Shown piece after piece: positions 43,713 through 52,183 of a stretch of DNA of 64,000 nt. Source of the stretch: Burkholderia sp. WP9 (GTDB lineage: Bacteria; Pseudomonadota; Gammaproteobacteria; Burkholderiales; Burkholderiaceae); contig NZ_FNTG01000002.1 in NCBI RefSeq assembly GCF_900104795.1, positions 2,046,001 to 2,110,000 on the forward strand, read 5' to 3'. A program made the position numbers and the translations under genes. The stretch's first letter is position 1. Every line of letters begins with the position of its first letter. The notes under the pieces were generated by a model. It was not told where the DNA came from and ran no database searches. It saw nothing but the letters and a program-made list of their open reading frames with translations.

Positions 43713-45559
43713 CTACCCTGCAGGCCGCTTCGGCGGGCACCGATGCCATCACGCTTGAAATCGTCAAGAACGCGCTCGGCTCGATCGCCGACGAAATGGC
43801 GCTCGTCGTGCTGCGCACGGCCTATTCGCCGATCGTGCGCGATTCCATGGACTTCTCCACCGCGGTATTCGACCGTGCCGGCCGCGTGATCGCGCAGGGC
43901 CTGACGTTGCCGATTCACCTCGGCGCGTTTCCGGCCGCGATGGATAACGTGGTGCGCCGCTTCGGCACGGCCGGCAAGCCCGGCGACATCTACATCATGA
44001 ACGACCCCTACACGTCGGGCGGCATGCATCTGCCGGACGTGTATCTGATTCAGCCGGTGTTTTACGACTCGCGTATCGAAGGCTATGTGGCGACCATCGT
44101 CCACCATGCCGATGTCGGCGGCATGGCGCCGGGCAGCATGGCGATCGGCGCAACGGAAATCTATCAGGAAGGTCTGCGGATTCCGTTGATGAAGCTGTGC
44201 GATGCCGGCGAGGTCAACGACGCGCTCGTCACGCTGCTGGAGACGAACTCGCGCATGCCGGGCCAGTTGCGCGGCGATCTGCGTGCCCAGGTGGCGTCGT
44301 GCAAGGCGGGGGAAAGGGGGCTCGTGCAATTGCTCGACAAGTACGGCGCGGATGGTTTCGGGAGGCTGGTCGAAGCGCTGCACGATTACGCCGAGCGTCT
44401 GACGCGCCAGGCCATCAGCACGATGCCGAATGGCGAATACCGTTACGAGGATTTCATCGACGGCCTGGGCGATACGCCGGTGCCGATCGCGTTTCGCGTC
44501 AAGGTCACGGTGGCGGACGACGTGGTGAACATCGACTGGACGGGGACCGACGCGCAGGTGCAGGGCGCGATCAATGGTCCGTTCGCGACCACGCAATCGG
44601 TCGCGTATGCGGCGGTGCGTTGCGCGATCGGCGTCGATGTGCCGAACTGCGAAGGGTTTTCGCGGCCTGTGCAGGTGTACGCCGAAAGCGGCTCGATCGT
44701 GAATCCCGTTGAACCGGCGGCCTGCGCGGCGCGCGGGATCATCGCTTACCGTATGTTCGACGTGTTGCAAGGCGCGTTCGCGCAGATCGTCCCGGATACG
44801 ATTCCGGCGCTGGGCGAAGGCGGTCCGTCGGTCGTGTCGATTTCCGGGCGCAATCCGGATGGCGAGGGCGGCGCGCGTGGCGGCAACTGGCTGATTACCG
44901 ACGGCGTGCTCGGCAGTTGGGGCGGTGGCCGCAACGACGGTTGCGAAGGCATTGCGAATCCGCTCGGCAACCTGTCGAACCAGCCGGTCGAATTGATCGA
45001 GGCACGTCTGCCGCTCAAGATCACCGAATACGGATTCGTCACCAACTCGGGCGGCGCGGGCCGGCATCGCGGCGGCCTCGCCATGCGCCGCGCTTATGAA
45101 CTGCGCAGCGACCATGCGTTGCTCGGACTGCGCTCGGACCGGCGCGCGCATCGGCCGACTGGCTCGCACGGTGGGCTGAGCGGGTCGCCGTCACTCAATC
45201 TGCTGACACGCGACGGTCAAAGCACATTGCTGCCGACCATGCCGAGCACGGTGACCGCGCTTCGCAAGGGCGACCGCTTCTGCCATATCGCGGCGGGCGG
45301 CGCGGGTCATGGCGATCCGTTGACGCGTTCGCCGCAAGCCGTGCGCGAGGACGTGCTGGACGATCGCATCACGGAGCAGCTGGCGCGCGAAGTGTACGGC
45401 GTCGTGCTGGAAGGCGCGGCGCGCGACATAGACGGGCAGCGCACCGCCGAGCTGCGTGAGCGCCTCCAGACGCTGACCAGTCAGGAGCGCGTGGCGAAGC
45501 AGGAGGCGCTGTTCCTGCAATCCACCGGTGCCGATGCCGCGGCTCTCGGCAAACTCTGA
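43709..45559 (+). CDS. hyuB: Hydantoinase/oxoprolinase subunit B
   Basis: A 616-residue HyuB. It begins with DAITLEIVKNALGSIADEMALVV, continues with the DFSTAVFDRAGRVIAQG block, the metal-binding NDPYTSGGMHLPD and VHHADVGG, and ends with GGAGRHRGGLAMRR and GGGRNDGCEG. It forms the complex with HyuA. Oxoprolinases of eukaryotes are a fusion of these two chains; here they are separate and coupled by ATGA. The exact cyclic substrate cannot be decided from motifs. Confidence 0.9.
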   Translation: MTTLQAASAGTDAITLEIVKNALGSIADEMALVVLRTAYSPIVRDSMDFSTAVFDRAGRVIAQGLTLPIHLGAFPAAMDNVVRRFGTAGKPGDIYIMNDPYTSGGMHLPDVYLIQPVFYDSRIEGYVATIVHHADVGGMAPGSMAIGATEIYQEGLRIPLMKLCDAGEVNDALVTLLETNSRMPGQLRGDLRAQVASCKAGERGLVQLLDKYGADGFGRLVEALHDYAERLTRQAISTMPNGEYRYEDFIDGLGDTPVPIAFRVKVTVADDVVNIDWTGTDAQVQGAINGPFATTQSVAYAAVRCAIGVDVPNCEGFSRPVQVYAESGSIVNPVEPAACAARGIIAYRMFDVLQGAFAQIVPDTIPALGEGGPSVVSISGRNPDGEGGARGGNWLITDGVLGSWGGGRNDGCEGIANPLGNLSNQPVELIEARLPLKITEYGFVTNSGGAGRHRGGLAMRRAYELRSDHALLGLRSDRRAHRPTGSHGGLSGSPSLNLLTRDGQSTLLPTMPSTVTALRKGDRFCHIAAGGAGHGDPLTRSPQAVREDVLDDRITEQLAREVYGVVLEGAARDIDGQRTAELRERLQTLTSQERVAKQEALFLQSTGADAAALGKL

Positions 45560-45579
45560 CTACGACAGGTGCTTTGACT

Positions 45580-46752
45580 ATGACCGGTTCAATCCTCGCG
45601 CCAGATACTGATACTCAACGCATGCGCTTGCTGCGTCCCAGTTGGGCCGAGCTCGACTATGGCGCTATCGCGGCGAATCTGGCGCTCGCGCGCGAACAGG
45701 TGGGGCGAGCCACGAAAATCTACTTCGTTTGCAAGGGCGATGGTTTTGGCTTCGGTGCCGCGAAGGTTGCACGGCTGGCGGCGCAAGCGGGTGTGGACGG
45801 CTTTTGCGTCGGCAGCCCGGAAGAGGGCGTCGCGATTCGCCGCGCGGGCATCGATCGCGACATTCTGCTGTTTGCGTCGACCTTGCCCGAGGATGCGGCG
45901 CGGGTCGCAGCGTTGGGATTGACGGTGACGATCCAGAGTCAGGAAAGCCTGCGCGCATTCATCGAGGCCGGCGTGGCCGTCGATGCCTTCGTCGAAATCG
46001 ATCCGGGCTTCGGGCGCTTCGGCTTTCTGCCGTCGCAATGGCAGGCCGCGTTCGAAGCACTGCGCGATCAGTCGACCGTTCGGCTCAAAGGCGTGTACAC
46101 GCATCTTAGTTCGCCGGAGAGCGATGATGTGACGCGCAAGCAGGCCGGCGTATTCGATGCGGCGCTGGCCGATGCGCGCGCGGCGGGATTCGATAACGTG
46201 ACGACGATGCTGGCGAGCTCGCGAGTCATGCTCGCGCATCCGCATCTGGCGTATCAGGCGGTTGATCCCGGGCGACTGCTATACGGCGCGCTCGACGCGG
46301 GCTGGATGGCCCGCGCACCGTTGCGACCGATGTTGCGGGCCGTGCGCGGGCGCATCATTCACGTTCAGGAGCATCCGGCCGGGTCCATGCTCGGCATCGG
46401 CTATGCGGAGCCGATCCGGCTCGAACGCGGTGTGCGCATTGGTGTGGTGCCGATCGGCTTCTGGGACGGTCTGAATCATGTGCCGCCGTTGGGTCGCGTG
46501 CTGGTGCACGGACAAGCGGCACGCATCGTCGGACGCCGCTCCTTCCAGCATACCGTGATCGATATCACGGACATTGCACAGGCGCGAACTGGCAGTGTCG
46601 TCACGTTGCTGGGTCAGGACGGCGACCAGTCGATCACGATTGACGAGATGGCGGAAACGCTGCGGCTGCCCGTCATGGAGTTGATCCCGCGACTGGCGAG
46701 GAGTCTGCCTCACGTCGATGTGACGGCGACGAATCTGCCGGGCGCCGACTGA
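45580..46752 (+). CDS. Alanine racemase-like PLP enzyme
   Basis: A 390-residue fold-type III PLP enzyme. The barrel begins SWAELDYGAIAANL with the PLP lysine in FVCKGDGFGFG (Lys52), where alanine racemases usually read VKANAYGHG; GIGYAEPI provides a tyrosine in the second domain, and PIGFWDG replaces the usual VGYADG. These deviations suggest an amino-acid racemase or epimerase of different specificity rather than the cell-wall alanine racemase. It lies 20 bp after hyuB, in the operator 3 unit, so it may racemise the amino acid released from the cyclic amide. Confidence 0.82.
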   Translation: MTGSILAPDTDTQRMRLLRPSWAELDYGAIAANLALAREQVGRATKIYFVCKGDGFGFGAAKVARLAAQAGVDGFCVGSPEEGVAIRRAGIDRDILLFASTLPEDAARVAALGLTVTIQSQESLRAFIEAGVAVDAFVEIDPGFGRFGFLPSQWQAAFEALRDQSTVRLKGVYTHLSSPESDDVTRKQAGVFDAALADARAAGFDNVTTMLASSRVMLAHPHLAYQAVDPGRLLYGALDAGWMARAPLRPMLRAVRGRIIHVQEHPAGSMLGIGYAEPIRLERGVRIGVVPIGFWDGLNHVPPLGRVLVHGQAARIVGRRSFQHTVIDITDIAQARTGSVVTLLGQDGDQSITIDEMAETLRLPVMELIPRLARSLPHVDVTATNLPGAD

Positions 46753-46782
46753 CGCGTGTCGGCAGATCCGTCCCCTACGGCT

Positions 46783-47931
46783 TTAGAACATTTTGCGGAT
46801 GCCGACTGCCGCGCCGACGTTGTTGGTGCGGCCAACGGTGTCGACCGCGCCGGTGGCCGGGTTGGTCGAGCCGGGGTAGTCGGCGGCGAATGCGCCATTG
46901 CCGCGCGCGAAGTCCACGGTGCCATACACTTCCGTGTGCTTCGACAGCGAGTATTCGGCGAGAACGGTGGCGGAGTAGTTGATACCCGAGCCGAGCGTGC
47001 CGTCGATTTTTTCGGCATTGCGAGCGTGACCGTAGTAGCCGGCCACGGTGATCAGAAGCGGCCCCGTTGCCTGCCAGTTGCCGCCAATGTAGAGCGTGTC
47101 GTCGATACGGTTCGGGCTGCTGCCCGGCAGTTTCGGCGCGCCCGCTTGCTGCATGTTGGCGTCAGTGGTGCCGCTGCGATCCTGCGCGCGTAACCAGCCG
47201 GCCAGCAGGCGTACGGTGGGCGTGATCTGGTACGCGCCGCTCACGTGCAGCATGTTGATCTTTGCGCCATTGACGAGGCTGCCACTTGCGGACGTCACCG
47301 AGGTTTGCTGGAAGCCTGCGTCGAGCGATGCGGGACCGTGCGTGTACGTTACTTCCACGCCATACGTGCTGCCGAGGCCGACCGCGCCCGCCTGATTGCC
47401 GAAGCCATAGATTGCGTCGATGCTCAGACCGTTGAACGAGGCTTTGTACTTCACCGAGTTGTTGATCGTGAGGTACGGGCCAATACCATTCCATGCCCAG
47501 CTGTCTTGCCAGTAATCGCCGACGGTCATCGGGTCGAACACATCGCCCATGGTGTCGTAGAGCGGCGCATATTGGTTACCGAAGGTCAGCGTGCCGTACT
47601 TGTCGCTCGACAGGCCGACAAACGCTTGTCGACTGAACAGCGTGTTTGCCTGATGCAGTTGCCCGGAGTTGAGTTCGAAGCCGTTTTCAAGGCGGAAAAT
47701 CGCGGACAGGCCGCCGCCCAGGTCTTCGGTGCCTTTCAGGCCCCAACGGCTGTGGGTTTCCGGGCCGACCGTCATGCTGAACTGGTCTTTGCCATCCGCG
47801 GCGGCATTCGTCTGATAGCGGAGCGCCGTATCGACGAGACCATACAGCGTGACCGAGCTCTGTGCGAATGCGGGGGACGCGGCAAGGACGAAAAGTGACA
47901 CGGCGGCACTGGAAATAACGGCTTTTTTCAT
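46783..47931 (-). CDS. Gram-negative porin (OmpC-like trimeric type)
   Basis: A 382-residue outer-membrane porin. Signal peptide 1-23 (cleavage AFA-QSS), mature start QSSVTLYGLVDTALRY, SRWGLKGTEDLGGGL, the loop-3-like YAPLYDTMGDVFDP and a terminal phenylalanine (GIRKMF). It faces the racemase gene and is transcribed from the 48 kb gap, so it is not part of the LacI-operator units; no copy of the palindrome precedes it. Substrate unknown. Confidence 0.93.
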   Translation of the reverse strand: MKKAVISSAAVSLFVLAASPAFAQSSVTLYGLVDTALRYQTNAAADGKDQFSMTVGPETHSRWGLKGTEDLGGGLSAIFRLENGFELNSGQLHQANTLFSRQAFVGLSSDKYGTLTFGNQYAPLYDTMGDVFDPMTVGDYWQDSWAWNGIGPYLTINNSVKYKASFNGLSIDAIYGFGNQAGAVGLGSTYGVEVTYTHGPASLDAGFQQTSVTSASGSLVNGAKINMLHVSGAYQITPTVRLLAGWLRAQDRSGTTDANMQQAGAPKLPGSSPNRIDDTLYIGGNWQATGPLLITVAGYYGHARNAEKIDGTLGSGINYSATVLAEYSLSKHTEVYGTVDFARGNGAFAADYPGSTNPATGAVDTVGRTNNVGAAVGIRKMF

Positions 47932-48083
47932 CAGACGGTTGTCCTAACTATGATTGTTCATTTGACCGCCTCAATGCCCTTGAAGACTGGCTGGGTGAGG
48001 CTGAAACCGGGAGCATAGTCGGTGAGTTTTTTGCCTCATATCGCATAATATGGATTGGTTCCTTCCAGAATCAGGAACAATAA

Positions 48084-48200
48084 GGCGGTCACACGTCTGA
48101 TGGAAATGCCTGCAATGTGCAGCAGGCTTGCGAGCGGTTTAAGGCGGCAGGAGCCGCCATTCGAGATGTATCCATAGACCATCGGCTCGCTTTTGCAAGC
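48084..48200 (+). pseudogene. Possible amidase-signature remnant
   Basis: Translated on the plus strand this reads DGNACNVQQACERFKAAGAA then IRDVSIDHRLAFASASV, resembling the region of amidases (GatA/AtzF type) where DGNPEVxxA...FxxLGAxVxDVSIPH occurs. A stop codon precedes it and the similarity fades after about 35 residues. A short relic is the best reading, but chance resemblance is possible. Confidence 0.3.
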
Positions 48201-48315
48201 GCCAGCGTGTCGCTAAAAAGCCACGATTGCTGGGCCGTGTTCCCTGACCGGATGTCGCGTTCGGCACATGTTGTTACCGATTGGCGCGCACCGGTTCGCC
48301 GGCTAATGGCTCGCA

Positions 48316-48343
48316 ATCGGCCACGGGTGACACCGTGGCCGAT
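48316..48343 (-). terminator. Terminator hairpin after 3-hydroxybutyryl-CoA dehydrogenase
   Basis: Perfect 11-bp stem ATCGGCCACGG / CCGTGGCCGAT with a 6-base loop, starting 16 bases beyond the minus-strand stop codon. Confidence 0.75.
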
Positions 48344-48358
48344 CGCCTTGCTGAACCT

Positions 48359-49210
48359 CTAGTCGTAGCGATAGACGCCCTGACCCACCTTGCGTCCAAG
48401 GTGGCCTGCCGCTACCAACTCGCGCAGTAACGGGCTTGCGCGATATTTCGAATCGCCGAAGTCCTTCAGGAACACATCGAGGACCGACAGGCAAACGTCG
48501 AGCCCGATCAGATCCGCGAGCGCCAGAGGGCCAATCGGGTGATTCGCGCCGAGGCGCATGCCGAGGTCGATCTCCTCCGCCGTGGCGATGCCTTCAGCGA
48601 GCACGAAAAACGCTTCGTTGATCATCGGCACCAGAATGCGGTTCACCACGAAGCCCGGTGCGTTCTTTACGCTGATCGGTGACTTGTCGAGCTTGACTGT
48701 CAGCTCACGTACAGCCTCAATCGTGGCCGCGCTGGTCTGTATGCCACGAATGATTTCGACGAGCGGCAGGAGCGGCACCGGATTGAAGAAGTGCATGCCG
48801 ATGAAGCGAGACGCATCGGTCAGCGCGGCCCCGAGTGCGGTGATCGAGATCGACGAGGTATTCGATGCAATGATCGTCTCCGGCCGCGCGACGGATTCGA
48901 TCTGCCGCAAGATGCGGATCTTCAGATCGGTATTTTCCGTGGCGGCCTCGATCACGAGGTCGACGGTGGTGAGGCGCTGATAGTCGGTGGACGTCTCGAT
49001 GCGCGAGAGGGCAGCCTCTTTCACCGCCGCGTCGAGCTTGCCCTTGGCGACCAGCCGTTCGAGGCTGCCTGTCAGCGTGGCCAGGCCCTTCGCAAGCGCC
49101 GCCTCGTTGACATCGATCATGATCGCCTTCAGTCCCGCGACTGCAACGACCTGAGCGATGCCGTTGCCCATCGTCCCTGCACCAATTATCCCAACGGTAT
49201 TGATTGTCAT
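48359..49210 (-). CDS. 3-hydroxybutyryl-CoA dehydrogenase
   Basis: A 283-residue enzyme (PaaH/Hbd type). The NAD-binding Rossmann motif is GIIGAGTMGNGIAQ (7-20), the catalytic histidine is in GMHFFNPVPLLPLVEII, and the C-terminal domain has NAPGFVVNRILVPMINEA. It oxidises (S)-3-hydroxybutyryl-CoA to acetoacetyl-CoA. Last gene of the minus-strand unit acyl-CoA dehydrogenase - ETF-QO - bktB - this gene; 33 bp after bktB. Confidence 0.93.
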   Translation of the reverse strand: MTINTVGIIGAGTMGNGIAQVVAVAGLKAIMIDVNEAALAKGLATLTGSLERLVAKGKLDAAVKEAALSRIETSTDYQRLTTVDLVIEAATENTDLKIRILRQIESVARPETIIASNTSSISITALGAALTDASRFIGMHFFNPVPLLPLVEIIRGIQTSAATIEAVRELTVKLDKSPISVKNAPGFVVNRILVPMINEAFFVLAEGIATAEEIDLGMRLGANHPIGPLALADLIGLDVCLSVLDVFLKDFGDSKYRASPLLRELVAAGHLGRKVGQGVYRYD

Positions 49211-49243
49211 GGCTATTCCTTGTCAGCAATGCGACACAGTGTT

Positions 49244-50431
49244 CTATTGTAGGCGCTCGAAAATAGCCGCAATACCCTGGCCGCCTCCGATACACATCGT
49301 AACCAGCGCAAACCGCCCGTTGATATGCTGCAATTCATACAGCGCCTTGACGGTAATCAGCGCACCCGTCGCGCCGATCGGATGACCGAGCGAAATGCCG
49401 GAGCCATTCGGGTTCACCTTGAGCGGGTCGAGTTCGAGCTGTTGCGTCACGGCGCAGGCCTGCGCGGCAAAGGCCTCGTTCGCCTCGATCACGTCGAGAT
49501 CGCCGATGCCGAGGCCGGCGCGCTGGAGTGCAATGCGCGTGGCGGGCACCGGGCCGATGCCCATATAGAGAGGATCGACGCCGGCATGCGCGTATGACAC
49601 GAGCCGGGCCAGCGGTTTCAGGCCGCGCGTATCCGCCGCTTCGCGCGACATCAAAAGAACAGCGGCTGCCGCATCGTTGATGCCGGATGCGTTGCCTGCG
49701 GTGACCGTGCCGTTTTCCTTCTGGAAAACGGGCCGCAATCCGCTCAGTTCAGCGGGATCGAGTTCCAGACGCACATGTTCGTCGGTGTCGAAAACGACCT
49801 GCTTGCCTTTTACGGTCCGCGTAATCGGCAGGATCTGATCCTTGAAGCGGCCTTCGGCGATGGCATGGGCGGCGCGCCGATGCGATTCGACTGCGAGTGC
49901 GTCCTGCTGTTCGCGCGTAATGCCGTACTTGCTGGCGACGTTCTCGGCAGTCACACCCATCGGTACTGTATGGAACGGATCGTTCAACGCCCCGAGCATC
50001 ATGTCGATCAGGCGGGTGTCGCCCATTCGTGCGCCAAAGCGTGCGTCAGGCGTGATGTAGGGCGCACGGCTCATATTTTCCGCGCCGCCGCCGATCGCGA
50101 TGTCGGCATCGCCGAGCAGAATGGATTGCGCTGCGGAGACAATGGCCTGCAAGCCTGAGCCGCACAGACGATTGACGTTGAAAGCCGGTGCCGTTTCGCT
50201 AACGCCGCCGTTGATCGCAGCTACGCGCGACAGGTACAGGTCTTTGGGTTCGGTGGCTATCACGTTGCCGAATACGACCTGACCGACCTGATCGCCCTCC
50301 ACGCCGGCCCGTGCCAGCACCTCACGTACGACAAGCGCTCCGAGTTCGGAGGGCGGAATGTCCTTCAGGCTTCCGCCAAACTTGCCGATCGCGGTGCGCA
50401 CACCGCTGACAACAACCACTTCTCTTTGCAC
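49244..50431 (-). CDS. bktB: Beta-ketothiolase (acetyl-CoA acetyltransferase)
   Basis: A 395-residue thiolase: nucleophile Cys90 in NVNRLCGSGLQAIVSAAQ, GHPIGATGA with the catalytic histidine and CIGGGQG with the second cysteine. The N-terminus REVVVVSGVRTAIGKFGGSL and the block AEPKDLYLSRVAAINGG-like (EPKDLYLSRV) closely follow Cupriavidus BktB, which accepts C4-C6 ketoacyl-CoA. It cleaves 3-ketoacyl-CoA to acetyl-CoA, or condenses acyl-CoAs for PHA. Situated between ETF-QO and the hydroxyacyl-CoA dehydrogenase. Confidence 0.9.
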   Translation of the reverse strand: MQREVVVVSGVRTAIGKFGGSLKDIPPSELGALVVREVLARAGVEGDQVGQVVFGNVIATEPKDLYLSRVAAINGGVSETAPAFNVNRLCGSGLQAIVSAAQSILLGDADIAIGGGAENMSRAPYITPDARFGARMGDTRLIDMMLGALNDPFHTVPMGVTAENVASKYGITREQQDALAVESHRRAAHAIAEGRFKDQILPITRTVKGKQVVFDTDEHVRLELDPAELSGLRPVFQKENGTVTAGNASGINDAAAAVLLMSREAADTRGLKPLARLVSYAHAGVDPLYMGIGPVPATRIALQRAGLGIGDLDVIEANEAFAAQACAVTQQLELDPLKVNPNGSGISLGHPIGATGALITVKALYELQHINGRFALVTMCIGGGQGIAAIFERLQ

Positions 50432-50491
50432 TTGAGACTCCTTGGAATCACTTGAACGCGCGCAGCTTGTCCCGCTGTGCGCGTGAGGAAG

Positions 50492-52183
50492 TTACATGTT
50501 CGGGTAGTTAGGACCGCCGCCGCCTTCAGGCGTGACCCAGACGATGTTCTGGGTCGGGTCCTTGATATCGCAGGTTTTGCAGTGCACGCAGTTCTGCGCG
50601 TTGATCACGAGACGTTCGGTGTTGTCGTCGTTCTTCACGAACTCATACACTGCTGCCGGACAGTAACGTGACTCCGGGCCGGCGTAGGTCTGCCAGTTCA
50701 CGTTCACTGGCACCGAAGGGTCTTTCAGCGTCAGGTGAGCGGGCTGGTTCTCTTCGTGGTTCGTGTTCGAGATGAACACTGAAGAGAGCCGGTCAAACGT
50801 CAGCTTGCCATCGGGCTTCGGATAGACGATCGGCTTGCACTGCGAAGCCGGCTTCAGCATCTCGTGATCCGAATGCTGGTGATGCAGCGTCCACGGCACA
50901 TTGCCGCCCAGCAGCTTCTGCTCGATGCCCACCATCAGCGTGCCGAGATACAGACCCTTGCTCATCCACTGCTTGAAGTTGCGCGCACGATTCAGTTCGG
51001 TATGCAGCCACGAGGTCTTGAAGCTCTCCGGGTACGCGGTGAGTTCATCACTGGTGCGTCCAGCCTGCACGGCTTCAAAAGCGGCGTCGGCGGCCAGCAT
51101 GCCGGTCTTGATCGCCGCATGCGAACCCTTGATCCGCGATGCGTTCAGGAAGCCCGCATCGTCGCCGACCAGTGCGCCGCCCGGGAACACGAGCTTCGGC
51201 AGTGACATGAGGCCACCGGCCGTGATCGCCCGTGCGCCGTACGACACCCGCTTGCCGCCTTCGAGCACCGCGCGGATTGCCGGATGTGTCTTGTAGCGCT
51301 GGAATTCCTCGAACGGCGACAGGTACGGATTCGTGTAGCCAAGTCCGACCACAAAACCCACCACCACCTGGTTGTTATCCATGTGATAGAGGAACGAGCC
51401 GCCATACGTGTCGTTCTCCAGCGGCCAGCCGGCGGTATGCATCACGAGACCCGGCTTGTGCTTCGACGGATCGATTTCCCACAGTTCCTTGATGCCGATA
51501 CCGTAGACCTGCGGATCGACGCCTTCGCGCAGCTTGAATTTATCGTTCAGTTGACGGCCAAGATGCCCACGCGCGCCCTCACAGAACAGCGTGTACTTCG
51601 CGTGCAGCTCCATGCCGAGCTGGAAGTTCTCGGTCGGTTCGCCATCCTTGCCGATGCCCAGGTTGCCGGTCGCGACGCCTTTGACCGAACCGTCGTCGTT
51701 ATAAAGGATTTCGGCCGCAGGAAAGCCCGGGAAAATCTCCACGCCCAGCGCCTCAGCCTGCTGACCCAGCCAGCGCGTCACATTCGCGAGACTGATCACA
51801 TAATTACCGTGATTCTTGAAGTTATCCGGCAACGCCCAGACCGGCACGCTCTTCGAACCGGTTTCGGTCAGGAACAGGAACTTGTCTTCGGTCACATCCA
51901 CGGTCAGCGGTGCGCCTTTTTCTTTCCAGTCCGGAATCAGCTCGGTCATGGCGCGCGGATCCATGACCGCGCCCGAGAGGATATGCGCCCCGATCTCCGA
52001 GCCTTTTTCCAGTACGCACACGCCAATTTCAGCGCCTTTTTCCGCCGCCAGCTGCTTCAGGCGAATCGCCGCGGACAGCCCAGCCGGGCCGCCGCCGACG
52101 ATCACGACGTCGTATTCCATCGACTCGCGCGGGCCGTACTGCTCAATGAGACTTGCGGGGGTCATTGTTTTGCCGGTGCCCAT
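50492..52183 (-). CDS. Electron-transfer flavoprotein:ubiquinone oxidoreductase
   Basis: A 563-residue membrane-associated flavoprotein. FAD site DVVIVGGGPAGLSAAIRLK near the N-terminus, a middle ubiquinone-binding region, and a C-terminal 4Fe-4S motif NCVHCKTCDIKDPTQNI. It passes electrons from acyl-CoA dehydrogenases via ETF to the quinone pool. The ATG overlaps the acyl-CoA dehydrogenase stop (TGATG); an internal ATG at 52165 is a second possible start. Coupling with the dehydrogenase makes biochemical sense. Confidence 0.95.
   Translation of the reverse strand: MGTGKTMTPASLIEQYGPRESMEYDVVIVGGGPAGLSAAIRLKQLAAEKGAEIGVCVLEKGSEIGAHILSGAVMDPRAMTELIPDWKEKGAPLTVDVTEDKFLFLTETGSKSVPVWALPDNFKNHGNYVISLANVTRWLGQQAEALGVEIFPGFPAAEILYNDDGSVKGVATGNLGIGKDGEPTENFQLGMELHAKYTLFCEGARGHLGRQLNDKFKLREGVDPQVYGIGIKELWEIDPSKHKPGLVMHTAGWPLENDTYGGSFLYHMDNNQVVVGFVVGLGYTNPYLSPFEEFQRYKTHPAIRAVLEGGKRVSYGARAITAGGLMSLPKLVFPGGALVGDDAGFLNASRIKGSHAAIKTGMLAADAAFEAVQAGRTSDELTAYPESFKTSWLHTELNRARNFKQWMSKGLYLGTLMVGIEQKLLGGNVPWTLHHQHSDHEMLKPASQCKPIVYPKPDGKLTFDRLSSVFISNTNHEENQPAHLTLKDPSVPVNVNWQTYAGPESRYCPAAVYEFVKNDDNTERLVINAQNCVHCKTCDIKDPTQNIVWVTPEGGGGPNYPNM

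Larger units (their letters stand above)
47932..48358. other. Gap of 427 bp: porin promoter, amidase-like remnant, terminator
   Basis: Between the porin start and the 3-hydroxyacyl-CoA dehydrogenase stop there is no intact gene. It contains the porin leader, a degenerate amidase-like stretch and the terminator hairpin at 48316-48343. Confidence 0.6.

Noticed and set aside
43451..45169. 572-codon open frame on the minus strand
   Set aside because: Antisense to hyuB and the end of hyuA; composition is typical of a reverse-frame shadow.
46783..47931. Second porin as a member of the LacI-operator units
   Set aside because: It is on the opposite strand and no copy of the palindrome lies in its upstream region.
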